Positions 16,843-26,046 of a DNA stretch of 64,000 nucleotides are shown here, piece after piece; positions within the stretch are counted from its first letter, which is position 1, and every line of letters starts with the position of its first letter. The DNA is from Cyanobacteria bacterium TGS_CYA1 (lineage in GTDB: Bacteria; Cyanobacteriota; Vampirovibrionia; Obscuribacterales; Obscuribacteraceae). The stretch covers positions 1 to 64,000 of the forward strand of contig JAHCIQ010000001.1 in the NCBI GenBank assembly GCA_026129135.1, given 5' to 3'. The notes beneath the pieces are model-generated. The model did not search any database. It was not told where the DNA came from and saw only the letters and a program-made list of their open reading frames with translations. The position numbers and the translations under genes were made by a program.

Positions 16843-19623
16843 ATGGCCACGAATTATTCATTCTTTTTGCATACTCATTGGGACCGCGAGTGGTATTACA
16901 CTTACGAGCAATACAGGATGCAATTGCCTGGTGTCATTGGAGGTATCATAAAGCAAATCGAATCTGGTGCGCTGCCAAGCTTTCAACTCGATGGCCAGAC
17001 AGTATTGCTTGAAGATTTGTTCGAAATCCAACCGCAATTGAAATCCAAAATCGAAGCTCTGGTCAAATCAGGAAAAGTGGTAGTAGGTCCCTGGTACGTG
17101 CTTTGCGACCACATGCTTGTCAGCGGTGAAAGTCTCATTCGCAATTTGAAAACCGGACTTTCTGTCGCACGTGAATTCGGCAAGCCAATGATGGTCGGCT
17201 ATAGTCCTGATACTTTTGGCCACAGTCAGGACATACCTCGCATTTTGCGCGGATTCAGCATAGACAAAGCGATTGCCTGGCGGGGCGTGCCTGAGAGCAT
17301 TGCTTCTGACACAACCGAATTTATATGGGAAAGTCCGGACGGGAGCACTGTTTTTTGCCACATCTTGTCTCGCGGATATTTTCAGGTCTTTTTCCACGAA
17401 GCAAAAGATCCTAATAATCCAATCACTAAGACACTTTCAACCTGGCCGTTGTCTAAAATAAACGATTCTGGTTTGATTCCAGTTGGTGGAGATCATGTTG
17501 GTGCCCCGCCATCTTTCAATCACCAGTTGCAAATGCTCAAAGATGCTTTTAAGGAATCGTCTTTAGACCCGCAAAATCAGCCAACCTTAGAAGTGGTAAC
17601 GCTTGGATCTTATTTGACCAGATTGCAAAATCTGCAAGAAAATCATAAGAAGCAAATTCCAATCTGGCAAGGTGAGTTGCGTCAAAACGACTACGCCAAA
17701 GAGCTTGCTGCTGCCTATCTTTTGCAAGGAGTTCTTTCCAGTCGCTTATATTTGAAACGATTGAACCGGCAGGTTGAGCATCGCTTGTTCAAAATTGTCG
17801 AGCCGCTTTGCACATTTGCAAGTAGTTTGAATCTGTCCAAATATCCTTTTGAAGAGCTGCTTTATGCACTCAAGCAGTTACTCAAAAACCAGCCACACGA
17901 CAGCATTTGCGGATGCAGTGTAGATTCGGTCCATCAAGAAATGCTTACCCGTTATCAGACCATAAATTCGATACTGGATAATTTAGAAACACGTGTGCGC
18001 GAAAGCCTTTTGTTGAGTTCGCAGGCATCAAAATCAGCCATTGTGCAGGGGCTGTCTAGAGCCCATTTTCAAATGGCTGATCCTAAAGCGCAGGTAAAAG
18101 ACTTCTTGCTTTTCAATTTTTCCAGCCGTCCGGTATTGGGCCCGGTGGCATTTGAAATGGCATTCGAAGACCAATCGATGTCGGTTGAATCAGCTACAGA
18201 AGCAGTTCTTGCTGCCATTGGTGCGGATAAGGAAAAATCGCTCCAGATTGATGAAACAGAAGCATGTACAGAACTCTTTGGCTTTAGTGGTGGTGTTCCG
18301 ACCTATCGCGAAATAAGCAGAGTCCGTGGCTGGCTTTACGCGGAAACGCCAGCTCTTGGTTGTGCCAACTTTTCAGAAGTGGCAAAACCGGCTAGTGCTC
18401 TATCCAAATCGACCGACAGTTCAATTGCAAATGAATTTATGACTCTGCATTTCGATCAAAAGGGCAATTTGAGCGTGGATGCAGGCAAGAAGAAATTCGA
18501 CTTAACCATGAACTTCAAAGACGTTGGAGACGGCGGAGATAGTTATAATTTCGACCCTGTTTATCAGGATGAAGCAATTGAAGCAAAATTCGTCAAAGCA
18601 AGCGTCAAATCTAGAGGCAGTCTGGTCTGTTCAATCGAACTCGTGCACGAGATCGATATTCCCAAAGGTCTGGAGCAAAGCAAAGATCAATCACTGCTTG
18701 ATGGTGCTCAAACTAGAGACATTTTGAAAGTATTTAAGCGCGCAAGCGAAACTCTGAAGCATGAGCTGCGCACAGTCATAACGCTCAAATCTGGCGTTCC
18801 GGTCTTGTTTTGCGAGACCACTTTCATCAATCAATCGCGCGACCACAGGCTTGAAGTCGAATTCAAAACGAGCCAGAAAATAGATGCTACCTACGCAGAA
18901 AATCATTTTTCATTGGTCGAGCGCAAAGTAACACTGAATTCAAAAAGTGCGAAAGAAACGCCAGCATTACCCGTAGGTAAATATCACGAGGCTCCACTGG
19001 ACCGCTTTGCCTGTCAGCGTTTCTTTATTGCAGGCGATCAGTTATTTTTGAATCGTGGTCTGCCAGAATATGGTGCAACGGAAAATTCAGTCAGTATCAC
19101 CTTGCTTCGCGCCTTTTCTAAATTGTCTCGCCCAGGGCTCTTCAGTCGCGGTGGTGGAGCGGGTCCTCACATGGACACGCCAGAGGGAAATTGCTTGTTC
19201 GAGCAGTCTGTTTCTTATGGATTTGCACCGCTTGTGAGTGGTGAACCAAATGAAGCTTATCACCTGGCCACTCTCTTTGAAAATCCACTCTGGGCCTCGC
19301 CTGTATGTCAAAAGGGCTGGAAGCCGAAATTGCCTCCCTCCAAACAAGAATCATGGTCGTTCTGTCAAATTGGCAATGAAAATCTCGTGCTGATGGCAAT
19401 GTTCGAGGATTCGCAAGGATATAACCTGCGTCTTTTGAACACGAGCAACGAGGCTGTCACAGCTAATTTAAACGTCGGGATTAATCATCGCTATCTTGAA
19501 GAAGTGGACCTCGATGGTTATCGTTTTGGACTTATTAATGCCACTAAACCCGGTGTGTACGAAGTTGATTTTCGCGCGCACGAACTAAAATCGTTCAGAC
19601 TCAATTTGAAATCGCAGGGCTAA
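16843..19623 (+). CDS. Alpha-mannosidase, glycoside hydrolase family 38
   Basis: 926 residues, no signal peptide, so probably cytoplasmic. Zn-binding HTHWDREW near residues 10-17, and SPDTFGHSQD near 121-130 with Asp123 as nucleophile; mid-domain HDSICGCSVDSVH is typical of GH38. The catalytic domain (about 1-270), a three-helix bundle (about 280-390) and large C-terminal beta domains follow the family order. It hydrolyses alpha-mannosides with retention. It sits between a TIM-barrel protein (7 bases upstream) and a Clp_N protein (20 bases downstream to its start), forming one operon. Linkage preference cannot be read from sequence. Confidence 0.93.
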   Translation: MATNYSFFLHTHWDREWYYTYEQYRMQLPGVIGGIIKQIESGALPSFQLDGQTVLLEDLFEIQPQLKSKIEALVKSGKVVVGPWYVLCDHMLVSGESLIRNLKTGLSVAREFGKPMMVGYSPDTFGHSQDIPRILRGFSIDKAIAWRGVPESIASDTTEFIWESPDGSTVFCHILSRGYFQVFFHEAKDPNNPITKTLSTWPLSKINDSGLIPVGGDHVGAPPSFNHQLQMLKDAFKESSLDPQNQPTLEVVTLGSYLTRLQNLQENHKKQIPIWQGELRQNDYAKELAAAYLLQGVLSSRLYLKRLNRQVEHRLFKIVEPLCTFASSLNLSKYPFEELLYALKQLLKNQPHDSICGCSVDSVHQEMLTRYQTINSILDNLETRVRESLLLSSQASKSAIVQGLSRAHFQMADPKAQVKDFLLFNFSSRPVLGPVAFEMAFEDQSMSVESATEAVLAAIGADKEKSLQIDETEACTELFGFSGGVPTYREISRVRGWLYAETPALGCANFSEVAKPASALSKSTDSSIANEFMTLHFDQKGNLSVDAGKKKFDLTMNFKDVGDGGDSYNFDPVYQDEAIEAKFVKASVKSRGSLVCSIELVHEIDIPKGLEQSKDQSLLDGAQTRDILKVFKRASETLKHELRTVITLKSGVPVLFCETTFINQSRDHRLEVEFKTSQKIDATYAENHFSLVERKVTLNSKSAKETPALPVGKYHEAPLDRFACQRFFIAGDQLFLNRGLPEYGATENSVSITLLRAFSKLSRPGLFSRGGGAGPHMDTPEGNCLFEQSVSYGFAPLVSGEPNEAYHLATLFENPLWASPVCQKGWKPKLPPSKQESWSFCQIGNENLVLMAMFEDSQGYNLRLLNTSNEAVTANLNVGINHRYLEEVDLDGYRFGLINATKPGVYEVDFRAHELKSFRLNLKSQG

Positions 19624-19643
19624 AAATGACTCAGGGAGTGCAA

Positions 19644-20372
19644 ATGCAAGTGCAAGAAGAATTCACCAAGAAAGCGTCCGATGCTATCGAAAAGGCTCAA
19701 GACGAAGCAAGAAGGCTTGGACACAATTTTGTTTGTACCGAGCAACTATTGCTTGGCTTAATCGCTGAGGGAACCGGGGCGGCGGCCAGAGTCCTTGGCG
19801 CTAAGGGCGTCACTTTGAGCGACACTCGCCTGGCGGTGGAAAAATTGATTCAGCGTGGTTCGGGTTTTGTATCAGTCGAGATTCCACTGACACAAAAAGC
19901 AGAACGCGTAATTGAAGATGCGCACAAAGAGGCGAAAAAACTCAATCTTGAAAGAACCGCCACTGAGCATTTGTTATTAGGTCTGCTCAATTGTTCTGAC
20001 GGAAATGCAATTGTGGTGCTCAAATCGCTTGGCATTGACGTAGCCGAACTGAAGCAAGACGCACTTAAGGCAGCTTCGCAACGCGAAAGTGCAAGAACCA
20101 TAGACCATTTAAATATCGGGCTTGTAGACCAGTGCGACGAGTTTGTTAGGTCTATCGAGCGAATCAGCCGATTAAATGAGAAGCTGCGTCTTGGCGCGAA
20201 AGAATTGTGCGATAGAAAAGATATCAAAAAGCACGAAGCTGAAAAAATCGGCGTGGAAATTGCAGATTCACTGTCACGGGTAGAAGGCAAATTGAAAGAA
20301 TTGAGCAAAATTCAGACAGGTTTCGAAGCAGAGAAAAAGCTCATTGCAAGCTGGGCTAAACAACTTAATTAA
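19644..20372 (+). CDS. Stand-alone double Clp_N domain protein
   Basis: 242 residues from ATG 19644, chosen because AGGGAG lies 5 bases upstream; an ATG at 19626 adds six residues. Two Clp_N repeats (about 4-75 and 80-150) with FVCTEQLLLGLIAEGTGAA and TATEHLLLGLL are very close in pattern to the N-domain of cyanobacterial ClpC. No AAA+ module follows: the C-terminal 90 residues are coiled-coil-like. Similar proteins (ClpT/ClpS-like or ClpR-type accessory) modulate Clp protease. It is co-transcribed with the mannosidase. An adaptor role is inference. Confidence 0.88.
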   Translation: MQVQEEFTKKASDAIEKAQDEARRLGHNFVCTEQLLLGLIAEGTGAAARVLGAKGVTLSDTRLAVEKLIQRGSGFVSVEIPLTQKAERVIEDAHKEAKKLNLERTATEHLLLGLLNCSDGNAIVVLKSLGIDVAELKQDALKAASQRESARTIDHLNIGLVDQCDEFVRSIERISRLNEKLRLGAKELCDRKDIKKHEAEKIGVEIADSLSRVEGKLKELSKIQTGFEAEKKLIASWAKQLN

Positions 20373-20383
20373 TCGGCTCGGGA

Positions 20384-21004
20384 CTAGCCTTGCTTTGGTC
20401 GCTGAACCCAGACAAAAGTAGTGAAGTTAGAACCTGAATCTTGTAAATTGTTGGCGGCAATTTTAAGCCCGTAAATTTCAGCCAGTCCTTTACTGCCAAG
20501 TGCAGCGATGTTTTTTTCAAGTTTGCCCTGACCAAGCATCTCTGCTACTTTGGCGGGATCTATCAGATCGCCTTCGCCACTGACCAATTTTAGATGGCTG
20601 TATTTTCTTTGCAAAGTGTGTTTGCACTGACTTAAAACTTGAGGGTGAGCCATGATCGTATCAATGTCGTCAAGCTCTGAATCTGGTGAAATCATGAGTG
20701 CATGGGTGATTTTAATTGCAAATTCGTCCACTTTGTCATAGGCATAATTTTTGGATGCTTCGACTGTTTCTTCGACCACGCCACCCAGCGAGTTTCGAAT
20801 GGCAAACTGCCCGCGGTCGATGCTGCCGTCATGAAGAGCTTTCAAAACATTTTCGGTAGTATGCAAATAAGTCAGCTTAAACTCGCGATCGGGCGTGCGT
20901 TTCATTCGCTGGCGCGCAGCTTCTTCGTTAAAGCTGCCACGCCCGCCCTGAATTCCCAAAACCAGCGGTTCTTTTGAAGCGGGACTCGTTTTACTCAAGT
21001 TCAC
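20384..21004 (-). CDS. Prephenate-dehydratase-like protein with altered active site
   Basis: 206 residues covering one PDT domain only, without the C-terminal ACT regulatory domain. Family segments are visible: GIQGGRGSFNEEAA at the start, AHPQVLSQCKHTL, and GLAEIYGLKIAANNLQD near the end. Canonical PDTs carry a P-[IV]-E-N-S loop and an N-x-T-R-F motif; here the matching places read AIRNS and NFTTF, so the motif Arg and the loop Glu are missing. A normal phenylalanine-pathway dehydratase is therefore doubtful. A prephenate-binding or decarboxylase-type role (BacA-like) is an alternative. The start is GTG 21004; TTAGAG directly precedes it. Confidence 0.75.
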   Translation of the reverse strand: MNLSKTSPASKEPLVLGIQGGRGSFNEEAARQRMKRTPDREFKLTYLHTTENVLKALHDGSIDRGQFAIRNSLGGVVEETVEASKNYAYDKVDEFAIKITHALMISPDSELDDIDTIMAHPQVLSQCKHTLQRKYSHLKLVSGEGDLIDPAKVAEMLGQGKLEKNIAALGSKGLAEIYGLKIAANNLQDSGSNFTTFVWVQRPKQG

Positions 21005-21033
21005 CTCTAATGTGATTATCGACTTATTTTAAC

Positions 21034-22761
21034 CTATCGTTTGACAGAAAGTTTTTCTTCGAGCACTTCTCTTACTTTTTCTATAGCAATATCGGTGCTG
21101 ATTTTATTTTTGCGATCAAATAGCTCGACAATTCCATCCGCTACCTTTTTGCCTGCCGTAATTCGCCAGGGAATGCCAATCAATTCGGCATCATTAAATT
21201 TGACCCCTGCGCGTTCGTCGCGGTCATCGAGCAAGCATGAGATGCCGGATGAACTGAGTTCAGCTTCCATTTCTTCGCTTAAAGATTTGAGTTTCTCGTC
21301 GCCGCTATTGACCGGCACTATTACTACTTCGTATGGAGCAATGCTTTGAGGCCAGATTATGCCTTTGTCGTCGTGGCTCGTTTCTACCACGGCAGCCATG
21401 AGCCGCTCTACGCCAATGCCATAAGAGCCCATAACAATTTCGTTTTTGGCACCGTCTGCTCCTAATACGTGTGCATTCATTGTTTTTGAATATCTGGTAC
21501 CCAGTTTGAAAATGTGTCCAATCTCGAGCCCTTTTTGCAAATCGAGCTTGCCACCACATTTGATGCACTCTTCTCCAGCTTTTACAGTGTGAAGGTCGGT
21601 CCAGATATTTACAGCAATGTCTCGATCCACGCAAACATTGCGATAATGCCAGTCGTCAACGTTTGCTCCAGTGGTCATGCCGCTGCGACCTTTTAAGCGT
21701 GGGTCGGCTACGATATTTCTTATGGTATCGTTCAATTTTAAATTGCAGGCGCCAAGCGAGCCGGGATGAGCTTTCAACGCTTCAAATATTTCGTCGTCAG
21801 TTGCAGGTCGAATAGTGCTTGCACCAATTGCAGACTGCAATTTGGACTCGTTCATTTCTTGATCGCCCTGAACGAGAGCAAGCACAATCTTTGAATCGGC
21901 AACATAAACCAATGTCTTTATCTGGTTTTGAGCGCTCGCTCCGCCTTCCATTTCTTCCAACGCTTTTATAGTCCGAATCTGAGGAGTGGCAAATTTTTCC
22001 AGTTGGTTTTTGCTCGGCTCGCTGCAGGGCGGTATTACCTCGAATTTAGAGCTTCCGCGCTCGACGTTCGCTGCATAATCGCATGAAGTACATAAAACAA
22101 GATTGTCTTCGCCAGAATTTGTGAGCACCATAAATTCTATCGAGGCACTTCCACCCATGGCTCCAGAACTGGCTTCTACTGCCCTGAAATCTAATCCGCA
22201 CCTTTTGAAAATAGATATGTAAGCCAGATGATGTTTGTCGAAAGAAGCATCGAGTCCAGCCTGATCGAAATCGAAAGAATACGAGTCTTTCATGGTGAAT
22301 TCACGAACGCGCAGCAATCCGCCCTTAGGTCTGGCTTCGTCTCTGAACTTGGTTTGTATTTGATACCATATTTGGGGCAGCTGTTTGTACGATGAAAGTC
22401 CAGCGCGGGCAATAGAAGTAAAGACTTCTTCGTGCGTCAGTCCAAGAGCTAGGTCCGCTTTTTTGCGGTCTTTCACTCTGAACATGATTTCGGATACTGC
22501 TTCGAGTCGTCCCGATTCGACCCATAAATCTATTGGCTGTAGCGCGGATAGAACGAATTCTTGACCCCCAATCTTATTCATTTCTTGTCGAATGATCTCG
22601 ATAATCTTTAGCCGGACTAGTTGTCCAAGTGGCAGCAGGCTATAAACGCCAGACGTGAGTTGACGAATGAAACCCGCACGCAATAGGTATTTGTGACTGG
22701 GAGCTTCTACTTGAGCCGGTGCTTCTTTGAGTGTCGGGATAAATAATTGAGACCAACGCAT
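21034..22761 (-). CDS. proS: Prolyl-tRNA synthetase
   Basis: Class II aminoacyl-tRNA synthetase charging tRNA-Pro. 575 residues from Met at 22761 (family start MRWSQLFIPT); a longer reading adds 14 unrelated residues. Motif 2 region TKFRDEARPKGGLLRVREF, an inserted editing domain (about 225-390) that hydrolyses mischarged Ala-tRNA, motif 3 GSYGIGVERL, and a C-terminal anticodon-binding domain (about 470-575) match the bacterial type with INS domain. AAGGA lies about 9 bases upstream. It lies 29 bases upstream of the PDT-like gene on the same strand and may be co-transcribed with it. Confidence 0.96.
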   Translation of the reverse strand: MRWSQLFIPTLKEAPAQVEAPSHKYLLRAGFIRQLTSGVYSLLPLGQLVRLKIIEIIRQEMNKIGGQEFVLSALQPIDLWVESGRLEAVSEIMFRVKDRKKADLALGLTHEEVFTSIARAGLSSYKQLPQIWYQIQTKFRDEARPKGGLLRVREFTMKDSYSFDFDQAGLDASFDKHHLAYISIFKRCGLDFRAVEASSGAMGGSASIEFMVLTNSGEDNLVLCTSCDYAANVERGSSKFEVIPPCSEPSKNQLEKFATPQIRTIKALEEMEGGASAQNQIKTLVYVADSKIVLALVQGDQEMNESKLQSAIGASTIRPATDDEIFEALKAHPGSLGACNLKLNDTIRNIVADPRLKGRSGMTTGANVDDWHYRNVCVDRDIAVNIWTDLHTVKAGEECIKCGGKLDLQKGLEIGHIFKLGTRYSKTMNAHVLGADGAKNEIVMGSYGIGVERLMAAVVETSHDDKGIIWPQSIAPYEVVIVPVNSGDEKLKSLSEEMEAELSSSGISCLLDDRDERAGVKFNDAELIGIPWRITAGKKVADGIVELFDRKNKISTDIAIEKVREVLEEKLSVKR

Positions 22762-23119
22762 TCTGGGGTTCCTTTTAAAATTTAAAGAAATAAAATAAGC
22801 CACTTCGGCTCGAGGTGACTGACAAAAAGTTGATGTGAAGCGTGTAGGCTACAAGAAAAATCGCTCACTCAAATGCAGCGCCAGTTCGTCCCAAAATTCT
22901 TGGCGAATTAATAGGGTGGCGAGTGTGGAGGTCGAGCTAATTTCATAGCTTTCAATTATGAGCTAATCGAGCAGGTTGTCAATCAGATGTAAATCTAATG
23001 TGTACGGTCGAAAAAAACTGTGCAAATTGAGTAAACTTCGGGCGATGTCATGAGTTTGCGTGATTCGTTTTTCTGACTAGAATTTGAAAGTTCGAGATCA
23101 TTTCTTTGGAAATTAAATA
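22762..23119. other. Intergenic region between proS and a small secreted protein
   Basis: About 358 bases, AT-rich, containing both divergent promoters by position. I found no T-box, riboswitch, strong hairpin or credible small ORF. A TTGTCA and a TAATGT lie near 22976-23000 but are only 14 apart. Confidence 0.4.
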
Positions 23120-23359
23120 ATGAAACCTCAGAGAAAATATTTGGTGCTTGCGGTAACCGCATTAGTCAGTGCCACCACATTTCAAGCTGCTGCCATCGCA
23201 GGTGGTGGCGGTAACGAACAATCACTGCAATCCTTATTGCTGATTATTCAAACATCGCAAAGCGAAGCCGAGCGTGCACGTGCGTTTCAATTGTTGAACG
23301 AGCAATACAAGCCAAGGCAAGATCCACCACCGCCGCCAGCTCCAGGTCCACCCCGATAA
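23120..23359 (+). CDS. Small secreted protein with Pro-rich tail
   Basis: 79 residues: signal peptide about 1-28 ending AIAGG, a roughly 35-residue helical middle (SLQSLLLIIQTSQSEAERAR), and a tail dominated by Pro. No family recognised. A strong bidirectional terminator follows 30 bases after the stop. It converges on the collagen-like gene; both are extracellular and low-complexity at the C-terminus, but no functional link is shown. The nearest upstream Shine-Dalgarno-like element is weak (TTTGGA). Confidence 0.6.
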   Translation: MKPQRKYLVLAVTALVSATTFQAAAIAGGGGNEQSLQSLLLIIQTSQSEAERARAFQLLNEQYKPRQDPPPPPAPGPPR

Positions 23360-23389
23360 AATTTGGTTTTAAAAATCTACAAAAAAAGT

Positions 23390-23434
23390 CTCCCCGGTTT
23401 CCTTTCGGAATCAAGCCGGGGAGCTTATTTTTTT
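23390..23434. terminator. Bidirectional terminator
   Basis: Stem CTCCCCGG (23390-23397) / CCGGGGAG (23416-23423) with an inner TTTCC/GGAA pairing is followed by CTTATTTTTTT on the plus strand. On the minus strand the stem is followed by an A-to-T-rich ACTTTTTTTGT. It serves the small secreted gene to the left and the collagen-like gene to the right. Confidence 0.82.
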
Positions 23435-23469
23435 GCTCAAGTTTTTTGTTTGTCTTGAACTTTTTTCGA

Positions 23470-25488
23470 CTATCCCTCAGGTGATGCGGGGCCACCGGGA
23501 CCAGCAGGACCGCCAGGACCAGCAGGTCCACCCGGACCGGCAGGACCGCCGGGACCACCAGGACCAAGGGGACCACCAGGACCAAGAGGACCACTGGGAC
23601 CGCCGGGACCGCTAGGACCGCCAGGACCGCTAGGACCGCCAGGTCCACTAGGACCGGCAGGACCACCAGGACCTTTGGGACCACCCGGACCGCCCGGACC
23701 CTTGGGACCGCTAGGACCGCCAGGACCACTGGGACCGCCGGGACCGCTAGGACCGCCGGGACCACCCGGACCTTTGGGACCACCAGGACCGCCAGGACCC
23801 TTGGGACCGCTTGGACCGCCCGGACCGCTTGGGCCGCCAGGACCAGCAGGACCGCCGGGACCTTTGGGACCGCCAGGACCGCTTGGACCTACAGGACCAC
23901 CGGGACCTTTGGGACCGCCCGGACCAGCAGGGCCACCCGGACCAGCAGGACCGCCGGGACCGCTTGGGCCACCAGGACCACCGGGACCTTTAGGACCGCC
24001 CGGACCACCAGGACCTTTAGGACCACCGGGACCTTTAGGACCAGCAGGGCCACCGGGACCGGCAGGACCACCAGGACCTTTGGGACCACCCGGACCAGCA
24101 GGACCAGCAGGACCAGCAGGACCAACTGGACCGCCTGGACCAGCAGGACCACCAGGACCAGCAGGACCGCCAGGACCAGCAGGACCTTTGGGACCGGCAG
24201 GACCACCAGGACCAGCAGGACCTTTAGGACCACCAGGACCAGCAGGACCGCCAGGACCGGCAGGACCACCGGGACCAGCAGGACCACCGGGACCAGCAGG
24301 ACCGCCGGGACCAGCAGGACCTTTGGGACCACCAGGACCTTTGGGACCACCAGGACCTTTGGGACCACCAGGACCACCCGGACCTTTGGGACCAGCAGGA
24401 CCACCCGGACCAGCAGGACCTTTGGGACCAGCAGGACCACCCGGACCAGCAGGACCTTTGGGACCACCCGGACCGGCAGGACCGCCAGGACCAGCAGGGC
24501 CACCAGGACCGGCAGGACCGCCAGGACCAGCAGGACCACCAGGACCAGCAGGACCACCCGGACCACCAGGGCCTTTGGGACCACCAGGACCACCGGGACC
24601 TTTGGGACCAGCCGGACCACCTGGACCAGCCGGACCACCCGGACCAGCCGGACCACCAGGTCCACCAGGACCTTTAGGACCGCCCGGACCACCAGGACCT
24701 TTAGGACCACCCGGACCACCCGGTCCACCAGGACCAAGAGGACCGCCTGGACCCGAAGGACCACCAGGACCTGCAGGACCACCAGGACCTGAAGGACCAC
24801 CAGGACCCGAAGGACCACCAGGACCAAGAGGACCCGAAGGACCAAGTGGTCCGGTCACAGTGTTTACATTTCCTAGAATTGGATCGCCAGTGGTATTAGC
24901 CACCACTACCGGTCCAAGTGTGTTAGTAATAGGGAACGTATACATGCTCTGGAAGTTCATCAGGTTGCCGCTATTTCCCTGGAAATGAGCTCCAAAGAAA
25001 AAGATCGGCGCTGGAATGCGCGAAGTCAGATTAGTTCTGACCATTACAAATGGACCCGGAGAACCTGTGTTAGCGAGCGGCACTCCTCCTGTTCCAGAGC
25101 CTGAGCTACCTGTAGTGGTTGTCGTCTGTACACCAGACGGCATTGTCAAAGCTGGGTTATGTCGAATAAAGTCTTCGAAAACAAGCAACTCAGCTGTGAA
25201 CGAAGTTATCACCCAACCAGGTGCATTTGTCTGGTGGTGCAATAACGAAGCGTTCATCGCGTTTCTGGCATCGATCGGCGTCGACATCATACCTGCAGAA
25301 CGAGCACAATCGCGGCAGGCGCGGTCGCACATATCGGCAGAGAAAATGAGGATACATATATTGAAGGTCAGCGCGCAGATAACAATTAGAATTGATACCA
25401 CCGCTGCTAATTCAATTGCCGTGATGCCCTTCGCACTGAGGAAAGAGCCCTTACGAGCTCTTCGTCGGGGCTGGAATTGATTGTTCAC
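23470..25488 (-). CDS. TadE-like pseudopilin fused to long collagen-like repeat
   Basis: 672 residues. A basic N-terminus leads to [12 protein letters not shown], a type IV prepilin-like cleavage site (Gly, then Glu at +5) followed by about 22 hydrophobic residues and [10 protein letters not shown], the pattern of TadE/TadG-like pseudopilins. Residues about 60-215 form a globular part with a Ser/Thr/Gly linker. From about residue 216 to the end the protein is nearly pure Gly-Pro-X (X mostly Gly, Ala, Ser, Lys, Leu), able in principle to form a collagen triple helix. Start GTG 25488: AGGAGG is 14 bases upstream and AAGG 4 bases upstream. Likely exported and surface-displayed; no other Tad gene is in the window. 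Confidence 0.85.
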   Translation of the reverse strand: MNNQFQPRRRARKGSFLSAKGITAIELAAVVSILIVICALTFNICILIFSADMCDRACRDCARSAGMMSTPIDARNAMNASLLHHQTNAPGWVITSFTAELLVFEDFIRHNPALTMPSGVQTTTTTGSSGSGTGGVPLANTGSPGPFVMVRTNLTSRIPAPIFFFGAHFQGNSGNLMNFQSMYTFPITNTLGPVVVANTTGDPILGNVNTVTGPLGPSGPLGPGGPSGPGGPSGPGGPAGPGGPSGPGGPLGPGGPGGPGGPKGPGGPGGPKGPGGPGGPAGPGGPAGPGGPAGPKGPGGPGGPKGPGGPGGPAGPGGPAGPGGPAGPGGPAGPGGPAGPGGPKGPAGPGGPAGPKGPAGPGGPAGPKGPGGPGGPKGPGGPKGPGGPKGPAGPGGPAGPGGPAGPGGPAGPGGPAGPGGPKGPAGPGGPAGPKGPAGPGGPAGPGGPAGPGGPVGPAGPAGPAGPGGPKGPGGPAGPGGPAGPKGPGGPKGPGGPGGPKGPGGPGGPSGPGGPAGPGGPAGPGGPKGPGGPVGPSGPGGPKGPGGPAGPGGPSGPGGPSGPKGPGGPGGPKGPGGPGGPSGPGGPSGPGGPSGPKGPGGPGGPKGPGGPAGPSGPGGPSGPGGPSGPGGPSGPLGPGGPLGPGGPGGPAGPGGPAGPGGPAGPGGPASPEG
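23490..24857. repeat. GPX-coding 9-bp repeat tract
   Basis: About 1.37 kb built from GGNCCN triplet pairs in 9-bp and 18-bp periods, with interruptions that change only the third residue. It encodes the collagen-like part of the minus-strand gene. Because GGN-CCN is its own reverse complement in codon terms, the plus strand also reads as Gly-Pro-X, and other frames stay open for hundreds of codons. The tract should be prone to slippage and length change. Confidence 0.92.
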
Positions 25489-25674
25489 AGAGCCTTCGAT
25501 AGCCTCCTATGAAAAGTGCCTACAATCCCAATATAGGCAATATCACGGATTTGGTCTGTACGGAATTGGTATTACACCTATTGTTCTAAATCTATGGAGC
25601 TAGGCTCGGGTTGCTGAATTTGATAAATGACAACTGGGATTGATAAAGCGGGTGCCACTGAAAGTAGTGCTTCT

Positions 25675-26037
25675 TTAGCCAGTCTTTAACCATCGACCTA
25701 TGACGTCGCAAATTTCATTTTCGTCTCTGGGACTGGGAAGAAAAGCGTCTATTCCTGCATTCAATAATTCTTGTGCATCAGTTTTTGTGGATTCGTTCGA
25801 ATAGGCAATAATAGGTATACGAAAATTTTTGCATCGAAAGAATTCTGAGATGCGTTCAGGGATGATTTCTTGCGAATCAATATCGATTATGACCAGATCA
25901 AAGGTCATCGAATTCATTAGTCGAATTGCATGTGCGTGATTTGGCACCAAGACGCAATATTTTTCTTCGCGCAAAATAGCCTGACGCAAACGTTCTGCGC
26001 CAGGCTCGTCGCTCTTGATCAACAAGACTGAAGACAA
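25675..26037 (-). CDS. Atypical receiver-domain protein
   Basis: 120 residues, a single response-regulator receiver domain. The phospho-acceptor Asp is at about residue 52 (LVIIDID) and the acidic pocket is reduced to Asp10-Glu11. The conserved Lys of the usual KP turn is replaced by Pro-Ser (AFLPSPRDE), so phosphotransfer signalling may be altered or lost. No output domain. Start is a TTG with a weak AGAAG. It lies 9 bases downstream of a lipoprotein gene on the same strand and about 450 bases from a normal two-component pair on the other strand. Confidence 0.78.
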   Translation of the reverse strand: MSSVLLIKSDEPGAERLRQAILREEKYCVLVPNHAHAIRLMNSMTFDLVIIDIDSQEIIPERISEFFRCKNFRIPIIAYSNESTKTDAQELLNAGIDAFLPSPRDENEICDVIGRWLKTG

Positions 26038-26046
26038 CTTAATCTT

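Noticed and set aside
22762..23119. T-box or other riboswitch upstream of proS
   Set aside because: No T-box sequence, specifier loop or terminator/antiterminator pairing was found.
23490..24857. CRISPR-like appearance of regular repeats
   Set aside because: Units are 9-18 bp without unique spacers and encode Gly-Pro-X; no cas genes nearby.
23675..24988. 437-codon plus-strand collagen-like ORF
   Set aside because: It is the mirror of the minus-strand GPX tract, starts inside the repeat, has no ribosome binding site or signal peptide, while the minus-strand gene has a proper export head.
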